DNA from: Pseudomonas taeanensis MS-3
Lineage (GTDB): Bacteria; Pseudomonadota; Gammaproteobacteria; Pseudomonadales; Pseudomonadaceae
DNA: 64,000 nt
Assembly (NCBI RefSeq): GCF_000498575.2
Contig: NZ_AWSQ01000001.1
Span: 1,418,254 to 1,482,253, forward strand
Direction: 5' to 3'
Of this stretch, positions 9,775 through 19,284 are shown in pieces (positions within the stretch are counted from its first letter, which is position 1; each line of letters starts with the position of its first letter). A model generated the notes under the pieces. That model saw only the letters and a list, made by a program, of their open reading frames with translations. It did no database searches and was not told the DNA's origin. The position numbers and the translations under genes were made by a program.

Positions 9775-9784
9775 TTGTATACAA
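9775..9784. promoter_or_regulatory. Perfect 10-bp palindrome upstream of chemoreceptor
   Basis: TTGTATACAA lies 43 bases before the ATG of the chemoreceptor at 9827. It is a perfect palindrome with the GTATAC core typical of FadR-type GntR operators, but its flanks differ from the GGTATACC sites found between 25 and 47 kb. Function is a guess. Confidence 0.35.
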
Positions 9785-9826
9785 TTATCGGCTCGACACT
9801 CTGAGAACAACAACAGGAGACTCTCC

Positions 9827-11758
9827 ATGCGCCTCTGGCAACGTAGCATTCAATGGCAGTTGATCCTCAGCATGGGCGCGGCCCTGCTCGCCAGCATCCT
9901 GATCGTGGTGGGCATTTATTCGGCGGTGGTCAATCGCCTGACCGAGCGCTACTTGGTCGAGGAGGCATTGCCGGCGCGGGTGCTGGCGATCCGTAACGAT
10001 CTGGAACGGGTGCTTGCCGCGCCAATTACCGCCAATGCCGGGATTGCCGAGAACAGCCTGGTGCAGGATTGGTTGGCCGCAGGCGAGGATCCGGAGCGGC
10101 GCGATGAGTTCGCCCGCTACCTGGAGGGGGTGCGCGTTCAGCAGAACGCCATGACCACCTCGATTGCCGTATTGGCGAGCGGCAACTACACCACCGGCGC
10201 CGGTCTGGTGCGCACGATCAACCGTAACCAGCCGGAGAACCAGTGGTTCTATAAACTGGTCGATAGCAATCGCGACCAGGTGCTGGAGATAGACATCGAC
10301 AAGGGCACGCGCCTGCCGACGCTGTTCATCAACCAACGGATCAAGCGCGACGGCAAGACCCTGGGGGTGTCCGGCTTGGGCTTCAGCCTCAAGGCGATGT
10401 CGGAAATGATCCGCGACTTCCGGTTCGGTGAGCAGGGCCAGGTGTTTCTGGTCGATGGGCAGGGCAATATCAAGGTCCATCCGCAGGCCGAGATGAATGG
10501 CAGTGGGCGCCTGTCGCAATTGTTGGGCGAAGCCCCTGCGGTCGAGTTGCTCGGCGCCGCGGGCAAGGTCGTACGCTTCGAGCGCGACGGGGAAACGTAT
10601 CTGGCCCTGGCGCAGCAGTTCAACAGCCTGGACTGGCTGCTGGTCAGCGAGGTGCCTGAGGCGGAAATCTATGCCGAGGCGCGCCAGGCGCTGCTGATGA
10701 GCAGCCTGATCGGCGTCGGCGTGGCCCTGGTGTTCCTCTGTCTGGTGGTGTGGCTGGCCCGTGGTCTGGTCAGGCCGATCCGTCAGGTGACTGCCGCACT
10801 GGTCGAAATCGGTGGCGGTGGCGGTGACCTGACCCGCCAGCTGGACGAGTCGCGGGCCGATGAACTGGGCGATCTGGCGCGTGGCTTCAACCGCTTTATC
10901 GGCAGCCAGCGCAGCCTGATCGGCGAGGTGCTGGCCACCAGCGAACGTCTGCGCAGTGCGGTAGGCCAGGTCGCTCAGGTGGTCGAGAACACCGCCGGGC
11001 GCTCCGGCCAGCAGCAGGAGATGACCGATATGGTCGCCACGGCGGTGCATGAAATGGGCCTGACCGTGCAGGAAATCGCCCGCAACGCCAGCAGTGCCGC
11101 CGATGCCTCGCACAGCGCCCGCGATGAGGCTCAGCGAGCTGGGCTGGTGGTTGGTCAGTCGATTGAGCATATCGAACGGATGTCCACCGACATTGGCGGC
11201 GCGGCCGCGGCGGTCAGCGAGCTGGCCGAGCAGGTGGCGTCAATCGATCAGGTGCTGGCGGTGATCCGCGGGATTTCCGAGCAGACCAATCTGCTGGCGC
11301 TGAATGCGGCCATCGAGGCCGCGCGTGCCGGCGAGCTGGGCCGCGGCTTTGCCGTGGTGGCCGACGAGGTGCGTACCCTGGCCAGCCGGACTCAGGCCTC
11401 CACCGATGAAATCCAACAGATGATCCTGCGCTTGAAGCAGGGCGCGGACACGGCGGTCAGCTCGATGCATGCCGGGCAAGCGGCGACCAGCACGGGGGTC
11501 GAGGCCAGCCAGCGTACGGGGCAGTCGCTTGGCGCGATTACCACCCAGGTGGAAAGCATCAGCGACATGAATACCCAGGTGGCGGCGGCGACCGAGGAGC
11601 AGTCGTCGGTGACCGAAGAAATCAACCGCAACGTGCAGGGCATCGCCGACCTGGCCCATGCCACTGCCGCCGAGGTGCGTGCCTGCCGCGCGGATTGCCA
11701 GACCCTGAGTGGCTTGGCCGATGACCTTGCCGGGCAGATGGGTCGGTTCAGGCTCTAA
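9827..11758 (+). CDS. Methyl-accepting chemotaxis protein, dCACHE-type sensor
   Basis: A 643-residue chemoreceptor. Transmembrane helix 1 is about residues 12-35, a periplasmic sensor of ~250 residues follows with a double-Cache style pattern ([20 protein letters not shown] near 208), then transmembrane helix 2 near 290-312, a HAMP domain and the signalling coiled coil. The hairpin tip [19 protein letters not shown] lies near residue 484. The protein ends in RFRL without a CheR-binding pentapeptide. The ATG at 9827 is chosen over an upstream start because AGGAGA precedes it and it gives a proper membrane helix. Ligand unknown; it follows the osmoprotectant operon after ~235 bases. Confidence 0.88.
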   Translation: MRLWQRSIQWQLILSMGAALLASILIVVGIYSAVVNRLTERYLVEEALPARVLAIRNDLERVLAAPITANAGIAENSLVQDWLAAGEDPERRDEFARYLEGVRVQQNAMTTSIAVLASGNYTTGAGLVRTINRNQPENQWFYKLVDSNRDQVLEIDIDKGTRLPTLFINQRIKRDGKTLGVSGLGFSLKAMSEMIRDFRFGEQGQVFLVDGQGNIKVHPQAEMNGSGRLSQLLGEAPAVELLGAAGKVVRFERDGETYLALAQQFNSLDWLLVSEVPEAEIYAEARQALLMSSLIGVGVALVFLCLVVWLARGLVRPIRQVTAALVEIGGGGGDLTRQLDESRADELGDLARGFNRFIGSQRSLIGEVLATSERLRSAVGQVAQVVENTAGRSGQQQEMTDMVATAVHEMGLTVQEIARNASSAADASHSARDEAQRAGLVVGQSIEHIERMSTDIGGAAAAVSELAEQVASIDQVLAVIRGISEQTNLLALNAAIEAARAGELGRGFAVVADEVRTLASRTQASTDEIQQMILRLKQGADTAVSSMHAGQAATSTGVEASQRTGQSLGAITTQVESISDMNTQVAAATEEQSSVTEEINRNVQGIADLAHATAAEVRACRADCQTLSGLADDLAGQMGRFRL

Positions 11759-11877
11759 GCGATCAGCACAGACCAGTCGCAGTCGCGAGTGGTCTGTGCG
11801 TCGGCTGGGTGCTGCAACCTCTTCTGCTCGAAGAGTGGCAACCATAGGCGCCTACTGGGTTTCTGCGCGTGGGCGGG

Positions 11878-13002
11878 TCATTCTGCCAGCTCCAAGCGAT
11901 TACGGCCGTTGGCTTTGGCCCGATACAGCGCGTCGTCGATGCGTTTGTAGAAGCTCTCGGTCGAGTCATCGCTCAGCGGCAGGTAACTGCCCACCCCCAG
12001 GCTACAGGTCAGCGGCAGGGCCTGGTCATGCAGTTGCAGGGGGTGGCAGACCAGATCGTTGCGAAAGTGCTCTGCCAGTTGTACGGCCTGCTCCAGCGGG
12101 GTGTTGGGCATCAGTACGGCGAACTCCTCGCCGCCAACGCGCATCAGCACATCGCTGTCGCGGCGGAACACCTGGCGCATGCGTTCGGCAAAGGCGTGCA
12201 GGCAGAGGTCGCCGGCACTGTGGCCGAAGCGGTCGTTGACCTGCTTGAAGTAGTCGATGTCCATCAGGATCAGCGACAGCGGGCTGTTCTGCCGGCGCGC
12301 ATTTGCCTGCCAGCTGGGTAAAAGTGAATTGAATTGCAGGCGATTGCCCAGCGCGGTCAGCGCGTCGGTGCGACTGAGCTCCTCCAACTCTTCGCTGTGT
12401 TGAATCAGGCGCAGCTCACGCTTGAGTCCGATACGGTATTCACGGTTCCAGCGATAGAGAAACAGCCCCAGGTAACCCAGGTAGATCGCCAGAGCCACGG
12501 ATTCGCCAATTTCGCTGGTGCCCTGCTGGTACTTGACCACATTGCTGGGCAGGTAAACCAGGAGTATCGCCAGGGCGCAGGGCAGCATGCGCATGGGGTA
12601 GGTGAAGGCGAGGGCAGTACTGAACACCACCACGATCAGCATGACCAGAAAGTGCGAGGCAACTATATCCGGGTGATACAGGATGCCCGCCAGCATCAGG
12701 CCCCAGGCCAGTGAGTGCAGGAGGATGATCGTCCATTGCAGCCTCAGCCAGTGTTGCAGCTGGGCCGCCACCTGCTGTTTGCAGGGACGGCTGAAGTTGC
12801 GCAGGAAGAAGAAGGTCAGCAGCACAACGCTACCGCCGCCCCAGACCCAGAGATTCTGCCAGGGTTGGGCGCTGGTCAGCCACAGCAGCGCCCAGGTCAG
12901 CAGGTAGTAATAGCCGGCGAACCGGGAGCGAATATACACATCGTTGACTTCGCGCCAGAGCGGGAAACACGAGCTGGAAATGGCGGGGGGCTCGGCTGGC
13001 AT
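11878..13002 (-). CDS. Membrane diguanylate cyclase (GGDEF)
   Basis: A 374-residue predicted c-di-GMP synthase. The N-terminal ~200 residues hold about six membrane segments. The GGDEF domain follows, with DIDYFKQVND near 250, the catalytic GGEEF at about 289-293, and an intact inhibitory I-site RDSD five residues before it. The coiled segment RELRLIQHSEELEEL joins the two parts. It is followed upstream by a very similar gene of almost equal length, so the pair looks like a tandem duplication. Confidence 0.9.
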   Translation of the reverse strand: MPAEPPAISSSCFPLWREVNDVYIRSRFAGYYYLLTWALLWLTSAQPWQNLWVWGGGSVVLLTFFFLRNFSRPCKQQVAAQLQHWLRLQWTIILLHSLAWGLMLAGILYHPDIVASHFLVMLIVVVFSTALAFTYPMRMLPCALAILLVYLPSNVVKYQQGTSEIGESVALAIYLGYLGLFLYRWNREYRIGLKRELRLIQHSEELEELSRTDALTALGNRLQFNSLLPSWQANARRQNSPLSLILMDIDYFKQVNDRFGHSAGDLCLHAFAERMRQVFRRDSDVLMRVGGEEFAVLMPNTPLEQAVQLAEHFRNDLVCHPLQLHDQALPLTCSLGVGSYLPLSDDSTESFYKRIDDALYRAKANGRNRLELAE

Positions 13003-13130
13003 GAACTGCAGACTCCAGGGATCACTCGTTTAGCCTAGCGGAATGATGGCATTTTGGTATGCCTGATAGGTGCAGGCGTCAGCTGGATGAGCGGCGGCTG
13101 GCGGGTCAACGCGCCGGTGCCACGCCTGGC

Positions 13131-14261
13131 TCACGCCACGGACGCCAGGATCAGGCAGTTGCGTCCGGCACCCTTGGCCCGGTACAGCGCGTCGTCGACA
13201 CGCTTGAAGAAGGCTTCGGCACTGACGTCGCGGTTCTTGTCGAAGCAACCGACCCCCAGGCTGGTGGTCAGCGGCAGGTTCTGCCCGTGTACGCTGAAGC
13301 CGTGTTGCTCCAGTTCCAGGCGGAAGCTTTCGGCCAGCAGGTGAGCCTGTTCCAAGGTGGTGCCGGGCATCAGTACGCCGAACTCTTCACCGCCCAGACG
13401 CAGCAATGCATCGCTGTCGCGGCGGAAGACCTGGCGCATCAGTTCGGCAAAGGCGCTGAGGCAGGCGTCGCCGCAGGCGTGGCCGTGGGCATCGTTGACC
13501 TGCTTGAAATAGTCGATATCCAGCAGCACCAAAGAGAGCGAATTACTCTGCCGCTGAGCGTTGGCAACCATCGCCGGAAACAGGCTGTTGAAGTGATAGC
13601 GGTTGCCCAGCTGGGTCAGGCTGTCGGTACGGCTGAGCAATTCCAGGTTTTCCTGCTGTTCGAGCAGTTTCAGTTCCAGGGTCAGGGTGTTGCGATACTC
13701 GCGGTGGCTGCGATTGAGCGCGAGGAGCAGGTAGCTCAGGTAGAACGCCAGGGTGATCAAGGTGGCGCGCTGTTCGTTCCACAGCAGCGTCAGGGCGAGC
13801 AGGCCCGGCAGATACAGCAGCAGCAAGGCGAGGTAGGCATGGCCCTTGCGCATCGAGAAGTTGAAGGCCAATGCAGTGCTGAAGGCGATGGTACTGAGGG
13901 TGGCGATGAGGCGCGAGTCGCTGAACAGCGGATCGTGCAGTACCCAGGCATGGGTGAACCCCCAGGCCAGTGCCGTCAGCAGGATCAGCGCCCAGTGCCG
14001 GTCGAGCCAGGTACGCAGCGCTTGTGGGGCTTGTTCGGCCGGTAGTCGGTTGAGCAGACGCAGGGTCAGCATCAGGGTGAAGAAACCTACTCCGGCCAGG
14101 CCCCATTCGAGCATTTCTACCGGCGCGGCGCTGAACAGCCAGGTGAGCAGCCAGGCGAGCAGGTAATAGGCGCCGCCCAGTCGGGTGCGCAGACTGGTGT
14201 CCTGGGCTTCTCGCCAGAGGGCGAAGGTCTCTGGCTGGCGGGGTAACTCGGTGTCGGCCAT
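13131..14261 (-). CDS. Membrane diguanylate cyclase (GGDEF), paralogue of neighbour
   Basis: A 376-residue protein with the same plan as the gene at 11878-13002: about six membrane segments, a short linker, then a GGDEF domain with DIDYFKQVND, I-site RDSD and GGEEF at about 289-293. Both proteins share the N-terminal WREA/VxD and RxGxYYLL patterns and the end of the GGDEF domain (KRxDDALYRAKxxGRN). The two genes lie in the same direction ~128 bases apart. The membrane parts differ more than the catalytic parts, suggesting separate input signals. Confidence 0.9.
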   Translation of the reverse strand: MADTELPRQPETFALWREAQDTSLRTRLGGAYYLLAWLLTWLFSAAPVEMLEWGLAGVGFFTLMLTLRLLNRLPAEQAPQALRTWLDRHWALILLTALAWGFTHAWVLHDPLFSDSRLIATLSTIAFSTALAFNFSMRKGHAYLALLLLYLPGLLALTLLWNEQRATLITLAFYLSYLLLALNRSHREYRNTLTLELKLLEQQENLELLSRTDSLTQLGNRYHFNSLFPAMVANAQRQSNSLSLVLLDIDYFKQVNDAHGHACGDACLSAFAELMRQVFRRDSDALLRLGGEEFGVLMPGTTLEQAHLLAESFRLELEQHGFSVHGQNLPLTTSLGVGCFDKNRDVSAEAFFKRVDDALYRAKGAGRNCLILASVA

Positions 14262-14377
14262 GAGCGTGTGATCACAAAGACAACTGGGTTAAAGCATAGT
14301 GCTTCTGCCAGAGGGAAATTGACAGTCCAGTTGCGACCCGCTCTGGCCCGCATGGCGCGGGCCTGGGGTTCGGGCTG

Positions 14378-15229
14378 TTAGCGCAGGATCAACAGCGGAC
14401 CAGTGCTGGACCGCAGCAGGTGGCTGGTGGTGCTGCCGACCAGAAACTGGCGAATCCGCGAGTGGCCGTAGGCGCCCATCACCAGCAGATCGATGTCGTG
14501 CTCGGCCTGATAGGCGTGCAGGCTCGATTCGACCTCGCCGGCGCATAGCGCGATGTGCACTTCGCTGGCCGATTCCTGCAGGACCCGCTGGGCGGACTTG
14601 AGCTGTTCCCAGGCCTCGTCGCTCTCGCTGCCAACCATCACCAGATGACAGACCAGTCCCTTGAGCAGTGGACTGGCGGCGATCATCTCGATGCTTTTGC
14701 GTGCGGTGGCGCTGCCGTCGAAGGCGAACAGGTAGCTCTGTGGCGCCTTGAACTCGCCGCAGCTGACCAGCACAGGGCGCTGCAGGGTACGGATGACGTT
14801 CTCCAGGTGGCTGCCGATGTGCTGGCCGAGGCTGGCACTGGCCTCGCCCTGGCGACCGATTACCAGCAGGCGGATGTCTTCTTGCAGTTCGCCCAGGCTG
14901 TCGACCAGGTCGCCGTGACGCTGACGCAACTGCGCATTATCGACCCCGGCGGCAGTGGCGCGCGCCTTGGCCGACTCGAGCATCAGGTGACCCTGCTCCA
15001 GGGCCAGCTTGCTGCGCTTCTCATCCAGGGCCGCCAGCTCATCGAGCAGGTGCTCGCGACTGCCCAGGCCGATGGCGCCACTCAGGTCGCTCGGCTGTGG
15101 GTACTGGGCGTGATCCAGCACATGCAGCAGACTCAGCGGCGCCTGCAGGCGCAGGCTGGCCCAGGCCGCGTAGTCGCATACGGCGGGAGCGGCGGGGGAA
15201 CCGTCGATACAGGCGAAGACATGCGGCAT
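14378..15229 (-). CDS. Tandem-domain universal stress protein
   Basis: A 283-residue cytoplasmic protein made of two UspA domains, about residues 1-140 and 150-283. Both halves keep the ATP-binding G-2x-G-9/10x-G-S/T pattern: VIGRQGEASASLGQHIGS in the first and VMGAYGHSRIRQFLVGST in the second. AAGGAGA lies at good spacing before the ATG at 15229. Two-domain Usp proteins of this type are linked to stress and respiration inhibition in Pseudomonas; the role here is inferred from family. A repeat element fills the gap to the SulP gene. Confidence 0.88.
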   Translation of the reverse strand: MPHVFACIDGSPAAPAVCDYAAWASLRLQAPLSLLHVLDHAQYPQPSDLSGAIGLGSREHLLDELAALDEKRSKLALEQGHLMLESAKARATAAGVDNAQLRQRHGDLVDSLGELQEDIRLLVIGRQGEASASLGQHIGSHLENVIRTLQRPVLVSCGEFKAPQSYLFAFDGSATARKSIEMIAASPLLKGLVCHLVMVGSESDEAWEQLKSAQRVLQESASEVHIALCAGEVESSLHAYQAEHDIDLLVMGAYGHSRIRQFLVGSTTSHLLRSSTGPLLILR

Positions 15230-15242
15230 GGGTGTTCTCCTT

Positions 15243-15496
15243 AACAGGCTGTTGAAAAATGTAGCGAGCGACGGCTAGGGCCGTACCCGTTCCCTACGGG
15301 TAACGGCATTTCCCACATCCATGTGGGTCACAAGGCGAAAGCGGCCGCAACGTAGCGAAGCGGAGTAACAGCCGCAGGCTGGCCCATAGGGCGAACGTAG
15401 TGAGTCAAAAGAGCAGTTTACGCGTTGTAAATGAGCATTTTTAGGCCGCTTTCAACGCCGCTTAGCCTAGCGCAGTAGTTTTGCAACGGCCTGTTA
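15243..15496. repeat. Intergenic element with terminal inverted repeats, copy A
   Basis: The element starts AACAGGCTGTTGAAAAA and ends TTTTGCAACGGCCTGTTAG, which are imperfect inverted repeats of one another. Its core GCAGTTTACGCGTTGTAAAT is nearly identical to copy B at 42659-42800, read on the opposite strand. Copy A is ~110 bases longer and contains extra small palindromes (for example CCCACATCCATGTGGG). The last bases overlap the stop codon of the SulP gene. It looks like a non-autonomous mobile (MITE-like) repeat; no transposase is present. Confidence 0.75.
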
Positions 15497-16981
15497 GTGG
15501 TCCATCAGGCTGTCGACGGCATCGGGCTTATCGTGCACGCCAAAGCGGTCGACGATGGTGGCGCTGGCCTGGTTGAGGCCGAGCACTTCGACCTCGGTGC
15601 CCTCGCGGCGCAGCTTGAGTACCACCTTGTCCAGGGCGGCGACCGCGGTGATGTCCCAGAAATGTGCGCGGGACAGGTCGATGACGACCTTATCAAGCGC
15701 TTCCTTGAAATCAAAGGCAGCGGTGAACTTGTCCGCGGAGGAGAAGAACACCTGGCCGACCACGCGGTAGGTGCGCAGGCTGCCATCGTTATCGACTTCG
15801 GAGTCGACGTACAGGAAGTGACCGATCTTGTTGGCGAAGAACATCGCCGCCAGCAGCACGCCGACGAACACCCCGTAGGCCAGGTTGTGGGTATAGACGG
15901 TGACCGCGACGGTAGCGAGCATGACGATGTTGGTCGACAACGGGAAGCTCTTCAGGTTGCGCAGCGAGTCCCAGCTGAAGGTGCCGATCGACACCATGAT
16001 CATCACCGCGACCAGCGCGGCCATGGGGATCTGGCTGACCCAATCGCTGAGGAACACCACCATCAGCAGCAGCACCGAGCCGGCCACCAGGCAGGACAGG
16101 CGGCCACGGCCGCCGGATTTAACGTTGATCACCGACTGGCCGATCATCGCGCAGCCAGCCATGCCTCCGAGCAGGCCCGAGGCGATGTTGGCCACGCCCT
16201 GGCCCTTGCACTCGCGGTTCTTGTCGCTGCTGGTGTCGGTCAGGTCGTCGACTATGGTCGCGGTCATCATCGACTCGAGCAGGCCGACCACCGCCAGCGC
16301 GGCGGCGTAGGGGAAGATGATCGCCAGGGTCTCGAGGTTCAGCGGCACTTCGGGCCAGAGGAAGATCGGCAGGGTGTCCGGCAGCTCGCCCATGTCGCCG
16401 ACGGTGCGGATATCCAGGCCGAGGTACATGGCCACGGCAGTCATGGACAGGATGCACACCAGCGGCGAGGGGATCAGCTTGCCGATCTTGGGCACATAGG
16501 GGAACAGGTAGATGATGCCCAGGCCCGCGGTGGTCATGGCGTAGACGTGCCAGGTGACGTTGGTCAGCTCCGGCAGCTGGGCCATGAAGATCAGGATCGC
16601 CAGGGCGTTGACGAAGCCGGTGACCACCGAGCGCGAGACGAAGCGCATCAGGCTGCCGAGCTTGAGGTAGCCGGCGCCGATCTGCAGCACCCCGGTGAGC
16701 AGGGTGGCGGCCAGCAGGTACTGCAGGCCGTGCTCCTTGACCAGGGTCACCATGACCAGGGCCATGGCCCCGGTGGCGGCGGAGATCATCCCCGGACGAC
16801 CGCCGACGAAGGCGATCACCACGGCGATGCAGAAGGAGGCGTAGAGGCCGACCTTGGGATCGACTCCGGCGATGATCGAGAAGGCGATGGCTTCCGGGAT
16901 CAGCGCCAGGGCGACCACCAGACCGGCGAGCACGTCGCCGCGAATGTTGAAGAACCAGGTGTTTTTCAGGCTGTGCAGCAT
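15494..16981 (-). CDS. SulP-family anion transporter with STAS domain
   Basis: A 495-residue inner-membrane transporter of the SulP family (sulfate, bicarbonate or other anions). The membrane domain covers about residues 10-390, with the family motif [17 protein letters not shown] near 45. The C-terminal STAS domain is about residues 400-490 ([19 protein letters not shown]). The ATG at 16981 is preferred because the protein then begins [20 protein letters not shown], the normal N-terminus; longer frames add a non-homologous extension. Substrate cannot be set from sequence; bicarbonate is possible. The stop codon falls inside a repeat element. Confidence 0.87.
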   Translation of the reverse strand: MLHSLKNTWFFNIRGDVLAGLVVALALIPEAIAFSIIAGVDPKVGLYASFCIAVVIAFVGGRPGMISAATGAMALVMVTLVKEHGLQYLLAATLLTGVLQIGAGYLKLGSLMRFVSRSVVTGFVNALAILIFMAQLPELTNVTWHVYAMTTAGLGIIYLFPYVPKIGKLIPSPLVCILSMTAVAMYLGLDIRTVGDMGELPDTLPIFLWPEVPLNLETLAIIFPYAAALAVVGLLESMMTATIVDDLTDTSSDKNRECKGQGVANIASGLLGGMAGCAMIGQSVINVKSGGRGRLSCLVAGSVLLLMVVFLSDWVSQIPMAALVAVMIMVSIGTFSWDSLRNLKSFPLSTNIVMLATVAVTVYTHNLAYGVFVGVLLAAMFFANKIGHFLYVDSEVDNDGSLRTYRVVGQVFFSSADKFTAAFDFKEALDKVVIDLSRAHFWDITAVAALDKVVLKLRREGTEVEVLGLNQASATIVDRFGVHDKPDAVDSLMDH

Positions 16982-17240
16982 GGCGTGTTCCCGATGGCGA
17001 TGATCCGCTGGCGCATCGAGTGCGCGGCGGCAGGGGCGAATGTCAGATGAGCAAGGTAGCGCGGTGCAACACGAGTCCGGCGACTTTGGGCCGGTTCGCA
17101 CACGCAAAAAAGGGCGCACAAACTAACACAGCGGGGCCTGACGCGCACTCGGCTTGGCGGCTTTGGCGCGGCGCGTGGGCAAGCGGGGCGTTAGCCGGAG
17201 CAGGTCTTTAGCGGCGCCTGAGCACACCTGCGCAGGCGCT

Positions 17241-17690
17241 TCAGCCGCGCCGAATCAGCCAGATGCCGACGATGATCAGCAGCAAGCCGCCGAGCTTGCC
17301 GAGGCTGATCGGCGCCTCGCGAAAGCCGGCCCAGCCGAAGTGATCGAGCGTCAGCGCCATGCCCAGCTGGCCGGCGAGTACCAGCGCCATCAGCAGTAGG
17401 GCGCCGATGCGCGGTCCGGCGAAGGCGGCGATGAAGATGAAAAAGGCGCCGAGCAGACCGCCGCTCCAATGCCACCAGGTCAGGCCCTTGAGGGCGCTGA
17501 GGGTAGGGGCCTCGCGCTGCACCAGGACCATTACCAGCAGCGCCAGGCTGCCGACCAGAAAGGAGATCAAGGCGGCGCTGAGAGTGCTGGACACGTGCTT
17601 GGCCAGCTGGCCGTTGATCCCCGCTTGCAGCGGCAGGCAGGCGCCGGCGATAAAGGGCAGGGCGAATAACCACCAGATCGGGGCGGGCAT
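17241..17690 (-). CDS. YdcZ-family (DUF606) DMT transporter
   Basis: A 149-residue membrane protein with five hydrophobic segments, matching the short DUF606/YdcZ group of drug/metabolite transporters. The MPAPIWW start at 17690 is chosen because GGAG lies six bases upstream; an ATG six bases earlier overlaps that site. No function is established for this family. Confidence 0.83.
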   Translation of the reverse strand: MPAPIWWLFALPFIAGACLPLQAGINGQLAKHVSSTLSAALISFLVGSLALLVMVLVQREAPTLSALKGLTWWHWSGGLLGAFFIFIAAFAGPRIGALLLMALVLAGQLGMALTLDHFGWAGFREAPISLGKLGGLLLIIVGIWLIRRG

Positions 17691-17785
17691 GGGCATCTCC
17701 AGCAGGGCAAGCGCGCAAGTATGCCGCAAAAGCTGTCTGCACTGTCAGGACTGCTGGCGCCGCTGGTGATTGCGGATACCAGACG

Positions 17786-18355
17786 TTAACGGGGCGGGTA
17801 TTGGCTGAGGACCTTGACCACCGTTTCACGCAGCGCCGCGCTGCGCTCGGCCGGACTTGCCTGGCTACTGCGCAGGGTTTGCTCGGCGCTGCCGCGCCAT
17901 ACCAGCTTGCCGTCCTTGCCGTCGAACAGGTCGATCTGCAGGGTGCCGACCTGGTAGTCCACGGTGCGGGTCTCGACATAGGCCGGGCCGCCCCAGACGC
18001 CGCCCCACTGATGGCCCCAGCCCGCGCCCCAGCCACCGCCGTAGCCGGTGCTGATCTGCTGCTGGCGGTTATCGACGATCAACCAGGCCTGCACCTTGAG
18101 GTCGGCCGGGGTGTTGCCGGGTGCCGGGCGCAAGCCGTGTTGATCCAGTTGCTCGCTGACTGCGGTGCGCAGGCGCTGCTCGGTCAGGTCGCTGTTGATC
18201 CGCGGATCGTCGGGGCGGTATTGCACCGCCGGTTCCTGCCAGCTCCAGCTGCGGTAGGCGGCGAAGTCGCGGTTCGGATCGAAGTCGCGATTGAGCTGCG
18301 CGGTCTGGCAGGCGCTTAGCAGCAGGGTGGAAAGCAGTAACAGGTGCAGGCGCAT
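17786..18355 (-). CDS. DUF4136 lipoprotein
   Basis: A 189-residue predicted outer-membrane lipoprotein. The signal sequence ends in LLLSACQT, a lipobox with Cys16. The rest is a DUF4136 domain with the typical pattern FAAYRSWSW near the start, LDQHGLRP in the middle and IDLFDGKDGKLVWRGSAEQ near 150. A Gly/Trp-rich stretch (GYGGGWGAGWGHQWGGVWGG) lies near residues 103-122. GGGAGG precedes the ATG at 18355. It follows a second DUF4136 lipoprotein gene in the same direction. Function unknown. Confidence 0.87.
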   Translation of the reverse strand: MRLHLLLLSTLLLSACQTAQLNRDFDPNRDFAAYRSWSWQEPAVQYRPDDPRINSDLTEQRLRTAVSEQLDQHGLRPAPGNTPADLKVQAWLIVDNRQQQISTGYGGGWGAGWGHQWGGVWGGPAYVETRTVDYQVGTLQIDLFDGKDGKLVWRGSAEQTLRSSQASPAERSAALRETVVKVLSQYPPR

Positions 18356-18414
18356 GATCGAGCCTCCCGAGATTAAGGTGCCGCAGGCACCGAGCGTTTG
18401 AGGCAGAGTTGTGT

Positions 18415-19011
18415 TCAGTTCGGTGGGTAGTTCTCCAGTGCGCGCTTGAGCGCCGCGCGCAAGGCGTCGGCACGCTCGGCCTGGCTGCCGTCGCTGAGCA
18501 TCTGCGCGCTGCCGCGCCACACCGCTTGGCCATCGTGGGCGTCAAACAGCTCGATGCCCACCACGACCACCTCTTCTTCATAGGTGCGCACCAGTGGCGT
18601 GCTGCCCCACATGCCCAGGTTGTCACCGTAAGGATCATGCCGGTAACCGCTGGCATAGCGGTCGGCGACCTGGCGAATACGCCGCTCCAGGCGCAAGTCG
18701 GTGCTGACCCTGAGGTCGGCCGTGCCACCAGCTTGAGCCGGGCGCAGGCCGCGTTGGTCGAGCGCATTGCTCAGCGCTTCCTGCACCAGGGCCGAGCTGG
18801 CCCAGGCGCTGCCGGTTGGTAGACGGTCGTTCAGCCAGGCCCAGCGCTGGTAGCGGGAGTAGTCGCGCGGCGCCGCCGGATAGGCGCTGAGGTCCAGCTG
18901 ATTGGCCGCCTGTGGCGGGGCGGGCGGAATGGGCCTGGAGTCCGCGGTGTAAGGGTTGCTGCTCTGGCAGGCGACCAGTAAGGGCAACAACAGCAGGGGC
19001 AAGCTCTTCAT
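18415..19011 (-). CDS. DUF4136 lipoprotein, paralogue of neighbour
   Basis: A 198-residue lipoprotein with lipobox LLVACQS (Cys15). The domain shares [38 protein letters not shown] and the end LENYPPN with the downstream gene at 17786-18355, so the two are a tandem pair, possibly one operon with a 59-base gap. The Gly/Trp-rich insert of the partner is reduced here. Function unknown. Confidence 0.87.
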   Translation of the reverse strand: MKSLPLLLLPLLVACQSSNPYTADSRPIPPAPPQAANQLDLSAYPAAPRDYSRYQRWAWLNDRLPTGSAWASSALVQEALSNALDQRGLRPAQAGGTADLRVSTDLRLERRIRQVADRYASGYRHDPYGDNLGMWGSTPLVRTYEEEVVVVGIELFDAHDGQAVWRGSAQMLSDGSQAERADALRAALKRALENYPPN

Positions 19012-19045
19012 CGCATTCTCCGCCAGCGCCTCGCAGCGCCGCTGT

Positions 19046-19129
19046 GTAGCCCGGATGCAATCCGGGGCTTTGCCAGCTGTACAGGCCAGGTTGGCTCCCC
19101 GGCTCACTCCCGGATTGCATCCGGGCTAC
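19046..19129. repeat. REP-like inverted repeat, copy 1
   Basis: Arms GTAGCCCGGATGCAATCCGGG (19046-19066) and its inverse at 19109-19129 flank a ~42-base spacer. Each arm is itself palindromic. The copy at 19183-19267 has the same layout. Confidence 0.8.
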
Positions 19130-19136
19130 GCTCACG

Positions 19137-19179
19137 TCAGTTGTCCTCAGCGTGGCGATGGGCCAACTCCATTTCCAGC
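19137..19179 (-). pseudogene. Decayed duplicate of the 3' end of cmoM
   Basis: The 17 bases GGCCAACTCCATTTCCA occur exactly here (19161-19177) and inside cmoM (19351-19367). On the minus strand the fragment reads QLEMELAHRHAEDN then stop, against LLEMELAYRRHPSF in cmoM. It lies between the two REP-like copies and is probably a leftover of a local duplication with an internal deletion. Confidence 0.6.
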
Positions 19180-19182
19180 TGT

Positions 19183-19267
19183 GTAGCCCGGACGCAATCC
19201 GGGGCTTTGCCGACTTTACAGGCCACCGTGAGTCCCTGACTCAATTCCCGGATTACATCCAGGCTAC
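19183..19267. repeat. REP-like inverted repeat, copy 2
   Basis: Arms start GTAGCCCGGACGCAATCCGGG (19183) and end CCCGGATTACATCCAGGCTAC (19267), slightly decayed compared with copy 1. Similarity to copy 1 continues past the right arm (TCAGTT, CCT, CGTGGC) into the end of cmoM, so the repeat and the adjoining gene end were duplicated together. Confidence 0.8.
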
Positions 19268-19284
19268 GGTTATGTCAGTTAACC

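Noticed and set aside
15497..17050. A 517-codon open frame on the plus strand opposite the SulP gene
   Set aside because: Its product is His/Gln/Asp-rich low-complexity sequence typical of the antisense frame of a GC-rich membrane-protein gene. The minus strand clearly encodes a SulP transporter.
19046..19267. Small RNA gene
   Set aside because: The paired hairpins fit dispersed REP-type palindromes. There is no promoter or T-run to suggest a dedicated transcript.
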